Positions 51,907-58,981 of a stretch of DNA of 58,981 nt are shown here, piece after piece. Position 1 is the stretch's first letter. Every line of letters begins with the position of its first letter. This DNA comes from Treponema sp. (lineage in GTDB: Bacteria; Spirochaetota; Spirochaetia; Treponematales; Breznakiellaceae), in assembly GCA_009781635.1 (NCBI GenBank), contig WQXU01000017.1, positions 1-58,981 on the forward strand. The letters run 5' to 3'. Made by a program: the position numbers and the translations under genes. The notes beneath the pieces are model-generated. The model saw only the letters and a list, made by a program, of their open reading frames with translations. It had not been told where the DNA came from and did no database searches.

Positions 51907-54711
51907 ATGAGAAAGTATTCATGGATCCTGGCGCTATTTGTAGTGCTGGCGATGATTTTCGCTGCGTGCGGTGATCCTCCTTCAGGAGGAGGGACAGTAA
52001 CTTGCCCGGGTTGCGGCGAACCGGAAGCCGAATGCTCTTGTGTTGAAACAGGCGATTTTGAACCGGATTTGGAAGATATTGATAATAACCAGCTTCCTGG
52101 TATTGATGAGCCTGAGATAACGGTAGATGAAGACGGACATCCTGTTCTCCACGTTACACAATCAGACCAGAGAATATCCTTTACCCTTTCAGATGCACAG
52201 CATGACTGGATAGAAGCAGCCCTGGCGGCGGAAACAAGGGTAGTTAAGGTCTACATTGAAATTGAAGCTACAGCTAACGCAGAGGTACGTTTTGGTTTTG
52301 CCGATCCTTCTGCCGGCTCAAACTGGAACGGAACCGCTTTAGTAACCGGAAACCTTACAGCCGATACCGAAGAAACCTTGACTGGATTATTCACATCAGC
52401 TACCGGCAACCCCTTTAGCGCGTTCACAATTCAGGCCAGAAATGTTGCAGCAGCATATGATCTTGTAATTAAATCAATAAGATTCGTAATTTACTGCGAA
52501 ATCTGCGGTGAAGGCAATGAATGCGAATGCGAATACGTACCGGAAGTATGTGATGATTGCGGCGAAGACCCCTGCGTATGCCCTGTCTTTATACCTGGTG
52601 AAGAATGCGAAGCATGCGGAGAAATAGGCTGCAACTGTGAAGTACTCTTTGACTTTATAAACAATGCGCATATCCAGAGCAGACCCTTAGGCACATTATC
52701 ATCCGGCGCTTTATGGAATGACGTAGCCGGACTGCAGGCAGCAGGAAGCCCCGAGTTTGCAATGGTAGCAAACGGCGATGATTACAAGGGCGTAAGAATG
52801 TCAGGCTCCGCAGGCTGGATGGGCGTTGATCTTCTAAACTCGACCTTTGATTTCCAGGAAGGCGATTTTATCTTTGCGGTAGCAAGAATAGTCTCCTTTA
52901 CAGTCTCTTCCGGAACTCCGGAAATCCTGCTTAACGCAAGACCCGGCGCATGGGGACCTGTAGGCGCTAACCCGATAGTGACACCAGGACAAGTCATTGA
53001 ACTTAAGCGCACACTGACGGCAACAGACGTTACCAACTTAAAAGGATCGTCTCCTGCGGCAATCAGGCTGCAAATGAACAATGTCTCCCCGTACGTAATA
53101 GAGATTTACCAGCTTAAGATAATAAGAGAAAACGACATGGAGATCATAGACTTCGATGTCGATACCACACATGTCAGGAAAACCTACAAGAAGGGCGATT
53201 CCTTTGATCGGACAGGCATGGTCATTACGGCAACCTACGAGGATGAATCGGAAGGCCCAATCTCCATTACTAGTCCAAGAGTGTCATTCAGCCACGGCGT
53301 ATTTAATGAAGAAGGGGAAATAGAAGTAAAAGTATTCTATAACCATGATGAAATAGCTTCTTTCATGGTCAACGTTATATTCGTTGTAGACATTTCTATA
53401 GATATAGAAAACCTTGCCAAAACGGTTTACAAAAAAGGCGAATCCTTTGACCCCACAGGCATGGTTATAAACGCAGTCTTCAATGACGAGTCAGAAGACC
53501 CAATCCCCTTAGATGATCCTCTGCTTTCATTCATCCCCGCGACATTCACTGCGGCAGGCTCGATTGAAGTAACAGTCATATACGACGAAGAGGAATACGC
53601 ATCCTTTAACGTAACCGTTATAGAAATAGTAGATTTTGAAATAGATTCAGATGATGTACTGAAAGTATACGACATAGGCCAGTCATTTAACCCTGCAGGC
53701 ATTGCGGTAAACGCAATCTACAGTGATGAGTCGGAAGAGCCCATCGACATTGAAGACCTTACATTCAGCCACGGCGTACTTAACACGAAAGGACAAGTCG
53801 AAGTAAAAGTCTTCTACAATGATGAAGAAATCGGCTCCATCACCGTTACCGTAGAGCAGGTGCTTGAATCTATCAGCATAGAAACAAATCCGACAAGAAG
53901 CTCTTATTTCGAAGGAAGGGCAGAGGCGATAGATCTTGCAGGCATTGAAGTGGAAGCCACATACAGAGGCGGCTTTAAAGCAGAACTGGATGCAGAAGCA
54001 ATCACAGGCCTTGTGATTGAAGGATTTAGCTTTAATGCAGCCGGCGTTCAAACCATCACCGTTTCCTACACTGAAGGCGAAGGTGATGACGCAATCACAG
54101 AGTCGGATGATTTTGAAGTTACGGTACACGCTCTTGCCGGCATAAGCGTAGTTCCCATTTCAACAGGTTTCCCGATTGGAGCAGGAACCGAGGAGCTGCT
54201 GACTGAAAGACTTAACAACATAATTGTTACCGCTTCCTACGAAGGCAATGCATTTACAAACCCGATTCATTCAACACTTTACACTTTACATAACAGCGGT
54301 GGAGCGGCCTTCAACGTGTCAATGGTTAACTTTGATGAAGAAGGCAATTTCCCAATTACAATAAGATACCTGGCCTCTTCCGGCACCTTAAAAACCACAG
54401 TCTTCACAGTTATTATCGCCAACAACCAGAACATAACATTCGGCATAGGCGTTAATGACATTATTGAAAAAGCTGAGGAAATAATCGGCGTAAACCTTCG
54501 CTGGACAGGAACACAGAGTGAAACATACACAGTGATAGGAGAGTATGACAGCGTTAAATGGTTCATTGACGAGCTTGACAGAATGGAAGAAGACGAAATA
54601 ACCGTTAGTGTAACCGACTTTGACACACTCGGAAAAAAGATAATGTCGCTTGAAGTTATTGTGGGCGGAAAAACTTATAACAGAACAATTACCTTTACGG
54701 TAGAGCTGTAA
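51907..54711 (+). CDS. Large surface lipoprotein with Ig-like repeats and tetra-Cys linkers
   Basis: The ATG at 51907 has AGGAG six bases upstream; an ATG at 51859 lacks a site and would hide the signal peptide. The 934-residue product has lipobox FAACG (Cys21). Four C-x2-C-x4-6-C-x-C motifs (Cys33-45, 197-208, 215-225 and 234-244) separate two beta-sandwich, carbohydrate-binding-like modules (about 70-195 and 247-408). At least three bacterial Ig-like repeats follow (411-492, 493-573, 574-651; consensus Y..G.SF...G..I.A.Y.DESE.PI), then two more divergent ones. No catalytic domain is visible. It probably binds fibre or holds the downstream xylanase on the cell surface. Confidence 0.85.
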   Translation: MRKYSWILALFVVLAMIFAACGDPPSGGGTVTCPGCGEPEAECSCVETGDFEPDLEDIDNNQLPGIDEPEITVDEDGHPVLHVTQSDQRISFTLSDAQHDWIEAALAAETRVVKVYIEIEATANAEVRFGFADPSAGSNWNGTALVTGNLTADTEETLTGLFTSATGNPFSAFTIQARNVAAAYDLVIKSIRFVIYCEICGEGNECECEYVPEVCDDCGEDPCVCPVFIPGEECEACGEIGCNCEVLFDFINNAHIQSRPLGTLSSGALWNDVAGLQAAGSPEFAMVANGDDYKGVRMSGSAGWMGVDLLNSTFDFQEGDFIFAVARIVSFTVSSGTPEILLNARPGAWGPVGANPIVTPGQVIELKRTLTATDVTNLKGSSPAAIRLQMNNVSPYVIEIYQLKIIRENDMEIIDFDVDTTHVRKTYKKGDSFDRTGMVITATYEDESEGPISITSPRVSFSHGVFNEEGEIEVKVFYNHDEIASFMVNVIFVVDISIDIENLAKTVYKKGESFDPTGMVINAVFNDESEDPIPLDDPLLSFIPATFTAAGSIEVTVIYDEEEYASFNVTVIEIVDFEIDSDDVLKVYDIGQSFNPAGIAVNAIYSDESEEPIDIEDLTFSHGVLNTKGQVEVKVFYNDEEIGSITVTVEQVLESISIETNPTRSSYFEGRAEAIDLAGIEVEATYRGGFKAELDAEAITGLVIEGFSFNAAGVQTITVSYTEGEGDDAITESDDFEVTVHALAGISVVPISTGFPIGAGTEELLTERLNNIIVTASYEGNAFTNPIHSTLYTLHNSGGAAFNVSMVNFDEEGNFPITIRYLASSGTLKTTVFTVIIANNQNITFGIGVNDIIEKAEEIIGVNLRWTGTQSETYTVIGEYDSVKWFIDELDRMEEDEITVSVTDFDTLGKKIMSLEVIVGGKTYNRTITFTVEL

Positions 54712-54725
54712 GAAGGAGATGAAGA

Positions 54726-57700
54726 ATGAAAACAAAGTTTAAATATATCGCAATATTTGCGGTACTTGGCGCTTTACTGGTAATGCCCGGTTGTCAAAAC
54801 GGTTTGTTCCTCCAGGATGAACCTTCCGGCAACTTTATCCTTACCGTAAACAATAACGGCAGAACGATACTTCCCGCCGGTTTGTTAGGCGAGATCGATT
54901 GGTTTGAGCTTTCCATCTATGCCTTTGATGAAGTTGCAGACGATTACGATCGCGAAGATCCTTACTATGAGGATCTTGATTTTGATGTAAGCGAACCTGC
55001 GGTTTTAAATCTGGATCTAGGGATGTATCTAATCGAGGTATACGGCTTTAACGGGGACGGAGAAGAAGTTGCCTTCGGCAAGCTTGAAGACCTTGTGATA
55101 CCGAACGTTGAAGATGTTCACAACATCAATCTGACTCCTATTTTTAGCGGAGAAGGATTCTTTGCGTGGGACTTTACCAATGTTGATGACAGCATAGTAG
55201 ACATCTCCCTAGACTGGACACTTCTTGATGAAAACGGAGAAGACACTGCTACCACAGGATCAGATCCTCTTGAAGGCCTTACAGGAAGCATTCAGTTAGA
55301 CGCCGGCGTATACAGGCTTATTTTCACGCTTGATGACGGTACGGATACAATCACCTGGAGAGAGATACTTCATGTATACAAGAACCTGACAAGCACATTC
55401 GCACCCGGGTGGGACATTGACTTCTTTACCCAGACGCTTGTATGGCAGGCCGCGTTAGCTGCAATCAACGCAGACCTTGAAGACGCTCTTGAAAACATCG
55501 CCCTTGGACATTTTATAGCGGCAGGCATAGCTGGCGTTAACGCAGCCAACCTGGACAGCGTAAAAGCAGCGATAATTGATTACGATAATAATGTTGCTGA
55601 CATTGCAACATTAAAGATACTTGCGGATGTTGGTATCGCTCTTTTCATACTTGACGCAGAACTTGAAGATGCCGAAGAGTTTGCAAATGACGACCTGGCA
55701 GTTGCTGCAATTAAAGCTATTCTTTCTTCGCTGCCGAACGCAAGCGCTCTTGGCTCAGCTTTCAGCTGGGATATAGACGCTGAATCATCAACAGTTAGCT
55801 TCACTATCGGCGGTATTGCTGCAAGTTATACTTTCGATTATGAGATTGTGTTACTCAACTTTGATATAACTGTCGCAGGAGAAACGCAAACGATTAATAT
55901 TTCTGAAATGTTGAGAGTAAATGCAGTAATCGAAGATATTCCGAACGGCTACATCTACAAATACAGCGGAGCCGGGCAGAGGAATTCGTTTGCAACATTC
56001 AAGGTTGATTTAGGCAGCAAAACACTGGCCGATTTTGAATTTGTTTCATTTACATTCCACGGAGTAAGCGGTGATGTTGGATGGAAAAACTTCTATCTTC
56101 TGGCAGCAAATTCGATACCTGATACCACTCCTATTGAAAACACTGCATTAAGAGTAGCTACATTTGCAGAAAATACCGGCAGTGCAGGTACAGACAGAGC
56201 GCAGAAATTAATTATTCCGCTGGAAGGAGCTGATAACATAAAGGCGAAAGCTTTAACAGGTATTATTGATGTGGCTATCTTCTCTGATCAGCCAACTGCC
56301 ACAGGAGATGTTGGCGGCGCCGGCTCGCAGACAGTTTACAGAGTGACAAATATTAATTTTGTCCTTGGCGACCTCTGCGATTACTGTGACCAATACCCCT
56401 GTATATGTATTCCCGGAGAAGATCTACCGCAGATGGTACAGGTAAAAATCCGGGGAGGTGATGTTGACATCATCGATGATGGAAATGGTTTTGTCTTTAC
56501 AAAGACATCAGGATATGAAGCTGCGTATCCCTGGTTCGCAGTAGACTTTAGCGATCTTAAATTGTCAGATTTTGACAGAATTACATTAACTTACCAGGGT
56601 GTTTTAGGAGATGTTGGCTGGAAGACCCTTCAATTAATTGCAAGAGATGAGGAATTCCCTGACGCAAATATTAATCCAAGTTCTCCTTTTGCAAGTTATG
56701 CTTACAGCAACAACGGACAAGCTGCAATGTCGGTTTCTCTTAGTATTGATCCTGATAAAGCGGCTGCATTTGATGATAATGATGAAGTATATTTCTCTTT
56801 CTACTTACATGCAGGAAGCGAACTTCCTATAAAATATTCCATTTCCAATGTCAAGTTTGTAAATAAAGTACCAACAGAAGACAACATAGTGCTTGAGTTT
56901 ACAGATTTGGGAAATAATATACTTACCAGCAATATCAAAGGAACAGCCGGAGGCTATAGTTACGAGTTCTGGAAAAGCGCTGGCGCCGGCCCTGCAACAA
57001 TGACGCTTGGAAGCGGCGGAACATTCAGCGCTGTATGGGAAAAAACAGCCTCTTCAGACAATTTCTTGTTCCGCAGAGGCAGATCATTCAATCCGGTAGA
57101 TAAAGTACACAAGGATGTAGGTTACATAACCATTGACTTCGATGCTGAATTTAATCCTTCAGCTGATGGCGCTGCCTACCTGTGTGTTTACGGCTGGACA
57201 ATAGATTCTTCGAAAGATCAGGGAACTGATCACAGACTGGTTGAATACTACATCGTAGAAAGTATGGGTCCTGGGTATACCCCAACTGGTGAAGCTAAAG
57301 GTTCATTCACTGTTGACGGAAGTGTATATAACATTCATACATCCATAAGAGCAGCCCAGCCTTCTATTGAAGGTACTGCGACCTTCCTGCAATATTGGAG
57401 CATCCGCCAAACACCGCGTGTAAGCGGGGAAATTTCTGTTTCAGAACATTTCCTGAAATGGGAAGAATTGGGAATGCCTCTTGGAAATCTGTACGAGGTA
57501 GCGTTAACAGTCGAAGGCTATAACTCAAGCGGAGCTGCTAATGTAACACACAATGTGTTTACAATAACTGAATGGCCACCGGAAGAAGATGTTGTAGTAT
57601 ATGAAATTCTGAATTTCGCAGATAGAACCATTAATTCATGGAATCAGGTTGATGGAAATATTGGTATTGCAAACACTAACGCTACTCTGGAAGTTGATGG

Positions 57701-58595
57701 CGATACTCTTAAAGTTATACCTGGCGGCAACTATGCCGGAGCAGTAATTGGTGTTGGTACAGCAAATGGAGGAGATGGTCATGGATGGAGCGCCGGAAGC
57801 GCATTTAATCCGCAAGCCGGAAAGACATACGAAATAACCATTAAAATGAGCGGAACTTCTTCAGTAAGAATGAAAATCAACAACAGCGATGCTGGTGAAA
57901 TATCACCAACCTTTACACTTTCCGCAACCCCAACAGATTATAAACATACATTTACATTTGTGTCTCATGACATTGTTTTAGATGCTCCTACAGGTGTTGC
58001 GTATAACATCCACAGTATAGTGATTGTTGAAAAAGCTGAAAATACTGGAAGCGGTTTTATTTTTGACATGCAGGATTTAACATTACCCCAGGCACAAACA
58101 CATTTTGCAGGTCTAAACAACAGAGGCCAGTTAACTGTCACTGAGGTAGCAGGCGATCTGGTCGTAACTGTCACTAATTGGGGTGATCAAGGCGGCGGTA
58201 GTAGCGGTGGCTATCACGATTCTTCAGGTTGGGGTTGGGCTCCTGTGACGATTTTACGTTCAGGACAAGCGCAAGAAGGCGATGTGTTAAAAGTATCTGG
58301 AGAAATTGTTGTTTCCGGAGGGTCTTTCCCAATCAATGCCGGTCAAATGGGTCTCTACCGGGGAACCTTGTTGGGGGGAGATGCAAGGATCAATGACAAC
58401 GGTAATAACTTACCTCAATTTTTTGAGTTAACTCATACCTTAACGGGTGAAGATGCCGAAGCTAACATTCAAATCCGCTGGAACCTCTTTGCCGGGGCTT
58501 TTGCAAACGGCGGTGATATTTGGGTACCTGTTGAAGGTGCCTTTAGCGATAAATTCGCTCTCAAGATTACCAGTGTAACAGTAGAACGTCCCTAG
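54726..58595 (+). CDS. Modular GH11 endo-1,4-beta-xylanase lipoprotein
   Basis: This 1289-residue lipoprotein (lipobox-like MPGC, Cys23) has N-terminal beta modules (35-225), a helical stretch (230-340), a binding-type module (396-548), a tetra-Cys linker (Cys551, 554, 559, 561), a paralogous module (565-712), a GH11 domain (about 722-948) and two C-terminal carbohydrate-binding-like modules (955-1289). GH11 signatures are GGYSYEFWKS, the nucleophile Glu840 in LVEYYIVE, the thumb-region QPSIEGTATFLQYWSIRQ and the acid/base Glu930 in VEGYNSSG. It should cleave xylan backbones. AAGGAGATG precedes the ATG, 14 bases after the companion lipoprotein gene. The fold call is strong; the binding modules are by analogy. 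Confidence 0.9.
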   Translation: MKTKFKYIAIFAVLGALLVMPGCQNGLFLQDEPSGNFILTVNNNGRTILPAGLLGEIDWFELSIYAFDEVADDYDREDPYYEDLDFDVSEPAVLNLDLGMYLIEVYGFNGDGEEVAFGKLEDLVIPNVEDVHNINLTPIFSGEGFFAWDFTNVDDSIVDISLDWTLLDENGEDTATTGSDPLEGLTGSIQLDAGVYRLIFTLDDGTDTITWREILHVYKNLTSTFAPGWDIDFFTQTLVWQAALAAINADLEDALENIALGHFIAAGIAGVNAANLDSVKAAIIDYDNNVADIATLKILADVGIALFILDAELEDAEEFANDDLAVAAIKAILSSLPNASALGSAFSWDIDAESSTVSFTIGGIAASYTFDYEIVLLNFDITVAGETQTINISEMLRVNAVIEDIPNGYIYKYSGAGQRNSFATFKVDLGSKTLADFEFVSFTFHGVSGDVGWKNFYLLAANSIPDTTPIENTALRVATFAENTGSAGTDRAQKLIIPLEGADNIKAKALTGIIDVAIFSDQPTATGDVGGAGSQTVYRVTNINFVLGDLCDYCDQYPCICIPGEDLPQMVQVKIRGGDVDIIDDGNGFVFTKTSGYEAAYPWFAVDFSDLKLSDFDRITLTYQGVLGDVGWKTLQLIARDEEFPDANINPSSPFASYAYSNNGQAAMSVSLSIDPDKAAAFDDNDEVYFSFYLHAGSELPIKYSISNVKFVNKVPTEDNIVLEFTDLGNNILTSNIKGTAGGYSYEFWKSAGAGPATMTLGSGGTFSAVWEKTASSDNFLFRRGRSFNPVDKVHKDVGYITIDFDAEFNPSADGAAYLCVYGWTIDSSKDQGTDHRLVEYYIVESMGPGYTPTGEAKGSFTVDGSVYNIHTSIRAAQPSIEGTATFLQYWSIRQTPRVSGEISVSEHFLKWEELGMPLGNLYEVALTVEGYNSSGAANVTHNVFTITEWPPEEDVVVYEILNFADRTINSWNQVDGNIGIANTNATLEVDGDTLKVIPGGNYAGAVIGVGTANGGDGHGWSAGSAFNPQAGKTYEITIKMSGTSSVRMKINNSDAGEISPTFTLSATPTDYKHTFTFVSHDIVLDAPTGVAYNIHSIVIVEKAENTGSGFIFDMQDLTLPQAQTHFAGLNNRGQLTVTEVAGDLVVTVTNWGDQGGGSSGGYHDSSGWGWAPVTILRSGQAQEGDVLKVSGEIVVSGGSFPINAGQMGLYRGTLLGGDARINDNGNNLPQFFELTHTLTGEDAEANIQIRWNLFAGAFANGGDIWVPVEGAFSDKFALKITSVTVERP

Positions 58596-58604
58596 TATTT
58601 GCAG

Positions 58605-58638
58605 TGTCAGGCACCACAAACTGATGTCTGGCACTACA
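58605..58638. repeat. Short imperfect direct repeat after the xylanase gene
   Basis: TGTCAGGCACCACA (58605-58618) and TGTCTGGCACTACA (58625-58638) match at 12 of 14 positions with a 20-base period. TGTCAGGCAC-type sequence is often seen near REP-associated elements, so this may be a relic. The sample is too short to be sure. Confidence 0.4.
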
Positions 58639-58642
58639 CTGC

Positions 58643-58674
58643 AAGCCGCTTCCGCAAGGAGGCGGCTTTTTTTT
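58643..58674 (+). terminator. Rho-independent terminator of the lipoprotein-xylanase operon
   Basis: AAGCCGCTTCC (58643-58653) pairs with GGAGGCGGCTT (58658-58668) through one wobble around a GCAA tetraloop, followed by a T-run to 58674. Confidence 0.93.
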
Positions 58675-58706
58675 GCGGCTTTAAGTGTAACAGTTTTGTT
58701 ATATGA

Positions 58707-58981
58707 TTATTCTGAATTTATGTTTGAGTTTTCTGTCTGCGTTAAACGACTTTTTATTTCTTCAATCTCATCTTTTGATAATCTTTGTGAAAGTAACTCA
58801 AAAACTTCTTCTATGCCTTCAGCTTTGCCTTCAGTTCTGCCCTCAGCTTTGCCTTCTTCGTAACCGTCAAACCAAGCGGAGAAAACCCATCATTTTGTAA
58901 AAAAGCAGAGAATAAAATTTTAAGATTTAAAAATATTCCAAGGAAGTAGTTTGTCCCAATCTTCGGGTGTTTGAGCATAAG
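58707..58981 (-). pseudogene. Decayed Rpn/PD-(D/E)XK-family nuclease gene
   Basis: On the minus strand a frame ending at the TAA of 58707-58709 encodes GYEEGKAEGRTEGKAEGIEE, then VFELLSQRLSKDEIEEIKSRL. The G-x-x-E-G repeat tail is typical of Rpn-type (recombination-promoting nuclease/putative transposase) proteins. Upstream in the same frame, TGA and TAA stops interrupt it, yet AQTPEDWDKLLPWNIFK continues beyond them to the window edge. The simplest reading is a gene inactivated by point mutations or small deletions. The remaining part lies outside the window. Confidence 0.55.

Noticed and set aside
58791-58860. Tandem repeats as a CRISPR array
   Set aside because: The repeats encode the G-x-x-E-G tail and have no spacer structure. 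No cas genes are present.
58703-58900. Plus-strand frames at the right edge
   Set aside because: They are antisense to the Rpn-like tail; their Leu/Pro/Ser repeats are the mirror of the Gly-Lys-Ala-Glu repeat.

Overview
The window looks like chromosomal DNA of a spirochaete, most likely a gut-associated Treponema relative. The elongation factor G is of the spirochaetal/mitochondrial EF-G1 kind, most secreted proteins are lipoproteins with relaxed lipoboxes, and there are several chemotaxis, two-component and cyclic-di-GMP genes. A GH5 glucanase and a large GH11 xylanase lipoprotein point to plant-fibre degradation in an animal or insect gut. The genus assignment is an inference from gene content.

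Bases 1-6.8 kb are AT-rich and look like accessory DNA. They hold an HxlR regulator, an isochorismatase-like lipoprotein, an HD-domain hydrolase, two unrecognised proteins, a truncated hemerythrin next to a hotdog thioesterase (both between 16-base direct repeats), a very AT-rich DUF4111-type nucleotidyltransferase and a CDF metal exporter. From 6.9 to 13.6 kb come a pspA-ybjN-like-STAS operon, trmJ, a URO-D-fold protein, a lipoprotein, a small Cys-rich protein and uvrB.

From 13.6 to 21.5 kb on the minus strand are a GH5 lipoprotein and an apparent signalling operon. That operon encodes a BMP-type binding lipoprotein, a 1608-residue protein containing two complete sensor-kinase units plus receiver and Hpt, and a response regulator. 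Next come an MFS transporter coupled to a DNA adenine methyltransferase, a RecA-like ATPase and fusA (22.6-26.9 kb), then rny and an acyl-CoA synthetase on the plus strand.

From 31.0 to 37.7 kb the minus strand carries the ribosomal cluster rpsP-khpA-rimM-trmD-rplS, followed by an HD-GYP protein, yraN, two small conserved genes, a diguanylate cyclase and mtnN. luxS is divergent from rpsP, so both enzymes of S-adenosylhomocysteine detoxification/AI-2 formation are present. The plus strand then carries an MCP, glyS, a PfkB kinase, proA-proB and a PAS-GAF hybrid kinase. A TetR regulator, an RlmL-type methyltransferase and a membrane HD-GYP protein are on the minus strand.

The window ends with two co-oriented giant lipoprotein genes. 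The first encodes a binding protein with Ig-like repeats, the second a modular GH11 xylanase. They share a repeated tetra-cysteine linker motif. A decayed Rpn-type nuclease gene lies at the right edge. No rRNA, tRNA, CRISPR array or intact insertion sequence was recognised.
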